A stretch of DNA of 62,000 bases from Chrysomallon squamiferum (taxonomy: Eukaryota; Mollusca; Gastropoda; Neomphalida; Peltospiridae), in NCBI GenBank assembly GCA_012295275.1, contig CM022666.1, positions 7,463,265 to 7,525,264 of the forward strand, read 5' to 3'. Below are positions 51,555 to 62,000 of this stretch, in pieces. Below the pieces are notes generated by a model. The model worked only from the letters and a program-made list of their open reading frames with translations. It did not search any database and was not told the origin of the DNA. Numbering within the stretch: the first letter of the stretch is position 1; every line of letters starts with the position of its first letter. A program made the position numbers and the translations under genes.

Positions 51555-52035
51555 TTAAATACCAGAGTTTTAGTCACAGACAGGTATATAAGACAGACAA
51601 TACATTTAACATTTTATATACAACAGTAATAAGTACATAAAATACAATTAAAAAAATTACATACTTAACAATTTGTATACAAACTTTATCAATAAATAAA
51701 ATATAAAAAAAAAATGTATACTTAACAATTTATATGGAATAGTTAGCAATAAATAAAAATGCAATTAATAATTTCTTTTAACAATTTATATACAAGAGTT
51801 CATAATAAAATACAATTAAAAACAATTATATACTTAACAATTCATATACAAGAGTTAACAATTAAAATATACAATTAAAAATTATACACTTAACAATTAA
51901 TGTACAATAGTTAACAATACATATAATACATTATAAAAATAATTACTTAACAATTTATATACAAGAGTTAACAAATAAAAATAGTTAAAAATGTACATTT
52001 AACAATTTATGTACAATTGTATAATTAAATAAACA
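51555..52035. repeat. About 55-bp minisatellite
   Basis: A unit resembling ACTTAACAATTTATATACAA followed by GAGTTAACAATAAAATACAATTA recurs about eight times with small length changes. Units start near 51.66, 51.72, 51.78, 51.83, 51.89, 51.95 and 52.00 kb. Noncoding. Confidence 0.75.
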
Positions 52036-52199
52036 AAAGATACAGAATTAAATAAATAAATAAAAACAAAATGCACTAATGAAGTAATGAACAAATAAAT
52101 AAATATCGTCACTGATAATTGATAATAAATTATTTTAATTCGGTAGTAAATTTGTTTAACTATATTATAGAGATATAAATACATTTTAAAAATTCATAC

Positions 52200-52460
52200 A
52201 AAAAAATGATCAATCATTAAATAAAATAAATAATAAAAATAATAAAAATTAAATAAATAAAATAATAAATTATAAAAATAATAATAAATAAATAAATAAA
52301 ATAATAAATAATAAAAATAATAATAAATAAATAAAATAATAAATAATAAAAATAATAATAAGTAAATAAATAAAATAATAAATAATAAAAATAATAAATA
52401 AATAAATAAATAAAATAATAAATAATAAAAATAATAATAAGTAAATAAATAAATAAATAC
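52200..52460. repeat. AAT/AAAT compound tandem repeat
   Basis: Units of AATAATAAATAAATAAAATAATAAATAATAAAA type repeat several times. Low complexity. Confidence 0.85.
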
Positions 52461-52499
52461 ATTTTTAAAAAATACTGTGATCTTTAACAATCCTGTCAA

Positions 52500-52800
52500 A
52501 ATCGCGCGCCAACAAGAGCAGACGGGTTCGAGAACAGAGGCACGTGCACATCTGTTTATCTTGCGTGCACGTTCTTCAAAGCACGGCGATGGGCGTGATT
52601 ACGGACGACACTTCAACTTTGATGTCACGTGACCAGTGGAACGATATCACGTGAGGGGTGTACGTTATCTCACTAATCGCGACACTTCAACACATTCATC
52701 CCGATTTCAAAGCGGTGCTGATTTTAACTTCGTTCTGCCCTGTTACGTAATTTACGAAATTCAAATAGTCGGATAACTATATAAAAGCTCTTTGATTTAA
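52500..52800 (+). promoter_or_regulatory. Candidate internal promoter of the homeobox gene
   Basis: In intron 1, about 0.5-0.8 kb before exon 2: CACGTG near 52541, two perfect TCACGTGA palindromes at 52625-52632 and 52647-52654 (22 bp apart), and TATATAAAAG at 52778-52787, a good TATA box in plus orientation. It would start transcripts near 52.81 kb. Whether it is used is unknown. Confidence 0.4.
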
Positions 52801-52816
52801 TTTCGCAACAATTTAA

Positions 52817-52881
<65 letters not shown>
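52817..52881. repeat. (CT)n microsatellite
   Basis: CT tract immediately downstream of the TATA-like box. Confidence 0.95.
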
Positions 52882-52886
<5 letters not shown>

Positions 52887-53098
52887 GTATAGATAAACAA
52901 CTAAAAGTAAAAATAATATTATATAATTCTTGCAAATATTTATGACATGCCTTAAACTGTTATATAAAGAAATTTTTGTATTTTGTTTTTGTTGTTGTTG
53001 GTTATCATGTTTTTGTTGTCCTTCTCGTTAATATGTCTTGATAAATAATGAACAGGTTTAAATTTCAAAAGGTCATGACAATAGATGTTTTCATATAA

Positions 53099-54178
<1,080 letters not shown>

Positions 54179-55787
54179 TAATTGGTATTATCTTTATGAT
54201 CATCGACAGTATCATTGTTATCATCGAGTGAATTTAATATATTGGCACGATAATTTTCTGATAATTTTAGTTAAGCTAAAAATTGGTTATTTTGGACTTA
54301 AGTGGATTCATTAAGTTTAGATGCTAAATTGGATGCTAGATTGATATAATTAATCGCTTATCGTTTTTTTCCATTTATGTAGTTTGTCATATTTCCCGAA
54401 TTAGATGACTGAACTTTCTCTCTGACTTTGTCTCTCTCTCTCTCTCTGTCTGTCTCTGTGTGTGTCTCTCTCTCTCTCCCCTCCTTCATCTCTTTAATAT
54501 CGTGGGGGTTTGGCTGGGGTTAATTCCTTTGTTTCCTTGTTACAGCCTTATTTAACTCTTCGACACAGGACGTCAGAATTAAGCTGTGATTTTTTTTCTT
54601 CTTCTTCTTCTTCTTCTTCTTCTTCTTCTTGTGCCCTTTCAAATCTAATTCAACGTCAGCCAACTGCTAAATGATTTAGGAAAACAAAACAAATTTGCTT
54701 CCTTTTCAACACGAAACTCGCAGTCGTCGAAAGTCATCAGACGACAACGGCTGGGTCTACAAATCACAACCAATTCCTTGTTGACCCGCTAAATGTATCG
54801 GCGGAGATAAAAGCCTGCAAATCGACTCACAGGTGAATAACGCCCCCTGGTGGCGTCATCACAACCTTCCTGGTTAATCCAGGTTTAATATTTAAATTTA
54901 CTGCTCGGCCAGTATTTCTCGAACGTAGAATTCCAGACAAATTTGATGATCGTGTTGTTTTATTTAAAATACTTCGGCCGATTCCCCTAGCTCAGCAAAT
55001 ACGAAAGTCTTTTAAGCGCAGGCACATTTTGTGGTTTTATTGTCGTTGGTCAAATATTTCACACTCGCAAGTCAAACTAAATCATAGCCGGAGTTTGCGA
55101 AGATTCTGAAATTTCACCAATATCCTGTTTGATACATCAGCATTAGCAAGTTAGGAGTAAACTATCATGGCTGCCATTTTCGTTTGCTTAGGTCGCTTAC
55201 GACAAACACAAAATAGGCGTTGACTATTCAGCTCTCAATCTGGAGGACAAATCAAAATTGGTTAAAACTCGTAGTCATATTGAAACTTCACTCACACAAT
55301 ATTTGACGTCGACGAACACGAACCACAAAAAAAAGAAGTCGACAAACAGAAAGAGCGTTCTCGTGGTCGCTAGGGCCGCTTCTATCAATTAAAAACAGCT
55401 TTGCTCTACAGCGGCAATTAACTTGAAAAGTAAACTGTAAAAAAACTGGCACTGTTTTCTTTCACTTACCCAGTGAATTGGGAGAATTAATTGATCAAAC
55501 AAGTGCAGATTTCCGTGTGGCTTTTTGCCTTTTTTTTTTTTTAATTTTCTGTAACAACATGAAATTTGGGAATACAAAATACACCGGTTGTACACTTTGT
55601 ATTCAAAGATCATGAAAAATAAGTGAAATGAAATATCTCTTTTATTATAGTATAGTAAAACGTTTAAGAAATACAAGTTAAAAAAAAAAAAAAAAAAAGA
55701 ACAATCCATAGCTTTGGTATAATATTATATTAAGATGCTGAAGTAAAAAGGTTTTTTTTATTTCAAAACTATTACTACTACTACTAT

Positions 55788-55846
<59 letters not shown>

Positions 55847-55871
55847 TTATTATTATTATTATTATTATTAT

Positions 55872-55973
<102 letters not shown>

Positions 55974-56208
55974 AAATTATAGAAACACTTACGAAACCGA
56001 AATTTTATTTTAAGCATTAATAATTCCTCTCACTAATTAAGGATATTTTACTCTACTAATTCTGGCAAATGTAATTTTCTTTTTTTCACCTTTATTTTTT
56101 CTATTTTCTTTTCTGTTTGTTTGTTTCCTTTCTTTTCTTCTTCGGTTTTTCTGTCTCGTCTCTCTTTTTGTAATAATGACATTAATGGTTAGTCGTTGTT
56201 GTTGGGCA

Positions 56209-56316
<108 letters not shown>

Positions 56317-57299
56317 ATAGACGTTTAATATTAAGATAAAGTCCATTAAAAGGCACTGACCTAATAATAATAATAATAATAACAACAATAATACCGATAA
56401 TGTGTATGACGATAGTAATAATAATAGTAGATGTAATAAATAAATAAATAAATAAATTTATTTATTAACTTCAAAATTATAATTATCCACTTTTTAGTGA
56501 AAAATTTAAAATTTAAATATATATATATATATATATTAATTAAACATTTTTAAATTTGTGAATTATCTGAATAATGGGAAATTATTAGTCAAATTTAACT
56601 TAAAAGTGAAACAAATATAACTATTCTGTGCTTGAATATTCCGTTGTTGTTGTTATTTTATTTTTATTTTTATTTTTTTTCATCTGTATATTTTATATTT
56701 ATAACTCAAAAATATTATACTTTTCTTTTATAATATATTCACTTACTCAAAAATATTAGTTAATTTGTTTCACATATTTATTTTATTTTATTTTATTTTA
56801 TTTTATTTTATTTTATTTTATTTATTTATTTATTCATTATCGTTAATATTATTTATTAAACTATTACAAATCATATTTATCCTCGTTTTAGAATTTTTTT
56901 TTCTTAAATTGAGACCTCCGTCTTCTTTCTTCTTGTTATTATTTTTCTTCTTCTTCTTCTTTATTCTTCGCTTCCCATAGGAAGATAATACAAAAAACAA
57001 AAAACAAAAAAAATCGTTTTCAAGTGTGCTCTTTCCGGCCTCGAGTCCGGCCAATTTCGGCAAAAAACAATTAAATTAGACTCGTGGAAACCGAACATTC
57101 ACTGAAGAGTCTCTTAAAGGGAGACAAGACTGAGGACATTTGTAAAGTATCATTTTCTAGAATCCAGAATTTATAAAGAGCAATTGTGCATCTGCAAAAG
57201 TGCAATATGTGGCGTTTGAGGCAGTCTTTTTTTTTTTAAATTATTTTTTCAAAAAATGGATTTGTTTTCCCTTTTATTTATTTTTATATTATTATTATG

Positions 57300-57339
<40 letters not shown>

Positions 57340-57624
57340 TATTTTTTATTTCATTTAATTTAATTTGATTTTTGTTCCGTTTAATTTCATTTAATCGTTT
57401 TTTGTGGGATTTTGTTGTTTTTTGGTTATTGTTCTTGTTGTTTGGGGTGGGTTTTTTTTTTTTGCTTCTTCTTTATTGTTTATTATATTTTATTTTATTT
57501 ATTTATTTATTTATTTATTTTATAGTTACGATTTATTATCTTAACAGTCATCGTGATTTATACACAATCATAAATTTAAATTTCAAATTATTATCTAGTT
57601 TCACTTCGTAAAAGATATTTTGAT

Positions 57625-57655
<31 letters not shown>

Positions 57656-57686
57656 TTTATTTATTTAATTTATTTATTTATTTATT

Positions 57687-57746
<60 letters not shown>

Positions 57747-58489
57747 TTTCAAATTAAAAGCTTATGACAAGAGGAAGTTAATGAATTTAATAAATTCTAT
57801 GTTTTTGAAAATTTTTATTTCTAAAACTAGGCATTTGTCATAAGCGTTTTAAATTTATATTTTTTAATAAAAAAAATAATGAAGACTGTCATTTTATTTT
57901 TGTTTTCTCTCTTACACGTATTTACTCCCACTAATGAAAGAATGAATGAATGTTAACACATCAACACATTTCAGTGTTAATGGTTATTATAAAGAAAACA
58001 TTAATGAAACGAAAAAGAAAAGGAAAAGAAAGACAAAAGGAACGAAACAAAGAACGAAAAAAAAAGGACGAAAAAAAAAAGAAAGAAAGAAAAAAGAAGG
58101 AACAAAACAAAGAAAGAATGAAAGAAAAGAAACGGTAATGATGTAAACAAAAAGAAAGAAAAAAAATGGCGACTTCATACTAAAATCTTTTTCTGTCTGA
58201 AGTGATTTTCCACTTCCATAATTTCCTAACAACAGATAACAAGAATAATGTAACCATTTTCATTATCTTCTTCCAAAAACTTCAATTATCCTTTACATCT
58301 TTTTATCAAGAAAAGAAAGAAAGAAAGAAGAAAAAAAAAAAAATAGCATGGAAATTTAACATGTGTTTTTCACAGCCGAATGAAATTAAAACATTATTTT
58401 GTGTTTTCTTGGCGGTTATTCGATAGTGGAGCCCTCTTATTTGAAAGAAACGTTTAATGAAATAAAATTTGGTCACAAAGCATGTTCTC

Positions 58490-58690
58490 GTTTTCAGAAT
58501 GAACACACGAAAAATTAATCGTCTGATTATTAACTTAAAGTTGAGCTCGCGGCGCGAAAATGGCGGGTGGTGGTGATGGTGGTGGGAATAAACGTCACGT
58601 GTTTTCGTCATATGTTTCGTTTGTTTCCCGGCGCCATGTTTTCACCTCTGAAATCTACAACATGCGGTATAAAAAGCAGACGATAGGAAG
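58490..58690 (+). promoter_or_regulatory. CpG-rich island with TATA-like box before exon 3
   Basis: Contains AAAATGGCGG (58557-58566, YY1-type), CACGTG (58596-58601), GCGCCATGTT (58631-58640) and TATAAAAAG (58668-58676). It lies about 0.6 kb upstream of exon 3. Could be an enhancer or a minor promoter; no coding sequence was recognised. Confidence 0.35.
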
Positions 58691-59273
58691 AAGAAAAAAC
58701 AAATCGATAAATGTGGTACTAGATTAATTAAATTAATAATAATAATTAATTAATTAAGTTAAAGACCTATTATTAAGAAAGTAAAAAGTATACGATCACT
58801 CGGTTTAAAAGGTGAAATAAAATAAAAAATTAAAATAAAGAAGAAAGAAGAAATGAAAAATAGAAACAAATAAACATTAACATAAAAGAAAGGACAAAAT
58901 AAAATAAATAAATAAATGACGACAATAACTTTTTGTTTATACAGATTTTGTATTTTTATTTCTTGTTTTTGTGTTGCTCTCTCTCACTCTCTCTCTCGTT
59001 ATTACATTATAACATAATATAAATAATAATATGATTTGTGTTTTTAAGTTAAAATTAAATAAGTAAAATCTAATAACAGTAAATAATCAAATATATATTA
59101 TTTTATTCGGCTTTTTAGCAATCATCATTATAATCATAATAATGATGATTACTCTCAAATCATTTCATTTTCTATTAATGTTGCTGTTAGTGCTGTTGTT
59201 GTCGTTGTTGTTTTTGTTGTTGTTATCATCATCATCATCATCATCATTACTATTATTATTATTATTATTACAG

Positions 59274-59319
59274 GGAGGAGCTGGCTATGAGAATAGATTT
59301 GACTGAAGCTCGAGTCCAG
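59274..59319 (+). CDS. arx: Aristaless-related homeobox protein, exon 3 (46 nt, homeodomain residues 32-46)
   Basis: A 46-nt exon between TTATTATTACAG and CCAG then GTATGT. Two bases from exon 2 complete Arg31. The exon then encodes EELAMRIDLTEARVQ, homeodomain residues 32-46, and ends exactly between Q46 and V47, the classic intron site of paired-like homeobox genes. The predicted protein so far has 289 residues. The exon encoding V47 to K60, including residue 50 of the recognition helix, is not found before 62000, so the gene runs off the right edge. Being 46 nt long, skipping it would shift the frame and destroy the homeodomain. Confidence 0.92.

Positions 59320-62000
<2,681 letters not shown>

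Overview
This looks like a piece of an animal (metazoan) nuclear genome, most likely a marine lophotrochozoan and probably a mollusc. The organism is an inference. It rests on two methyl-end (omega-3 type) fatty acid desaturase genes, known from molluscs, annelids, cnidarians and some other invertebrates but absent from vertebrates; on very large spliceosomal introns; and on an AT-rich matrix full of microsatellites. No bacterial operon, phage, CRISPR array or intact transposon was recognised.

Layout: 1-5.5 kb is AT-rich intergenic sequence with degenerate repeats. At 5.53-6.63 kb (minus strand) lies the single coding exon of methyl-end desaturase A, with a probable noncoding first exon near 14.4 kb. 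At 21.74-22.92 kb (minus) lies the single coding exon of methyl-end desaturase B, with a probable noncoding first exon at about 29.2 kb and a CpG-rich promoter that carries a CCAAT box and an SRE-like site. A tRNA-Asp(GTC) gene lies just upstream, at 30.16-30.24 kb (minus). From about 35.9 kb to the right edge runs a plus-strand aristaless-related (arx-type) paired-like homeobox gene. Its first coding exon is at 36.62 kb, its second at 53.3-54.0 kb and a 46-nt third at 59.3 kb. The exon holding the last 14 homeodomain residues is not in the window.

The two desaturases share strand, family and exon plan (noncoding leader exon, then one intronless coding exon), so they are probably a tandem duplicate pair, yet they differ strongly in GC and CpG content. 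They would introduce double bonds toward the methyl end of fatty acids in the ER. The arx-type gene encodes a nuclear transcription factor and has no obvious functional link to lipid synthesis.

The remaining space is intron or intergenic DNA. It consists of microsatellites ((CT)n, (AT)n, (ATT)n, TAC-type and others), a few minisatellites, and short GC/CpG-rich islands of complex sequence that are the best candidates for promoters, enhancers or conserved noncoding elements. Several islands share GCCAT/ATGGC motifs, CCAAT boxes or a GTCTCGTGAA motif. I found no clear new gene system. The most interesting observations are the desaturase pair and their promoters, the possible internal promoters of the homeobox gene, the islands, and a large (GA)n/(CT)n inverted pair in intron 2. 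No alignments or composition counts could be run; comparative statements are by eye.
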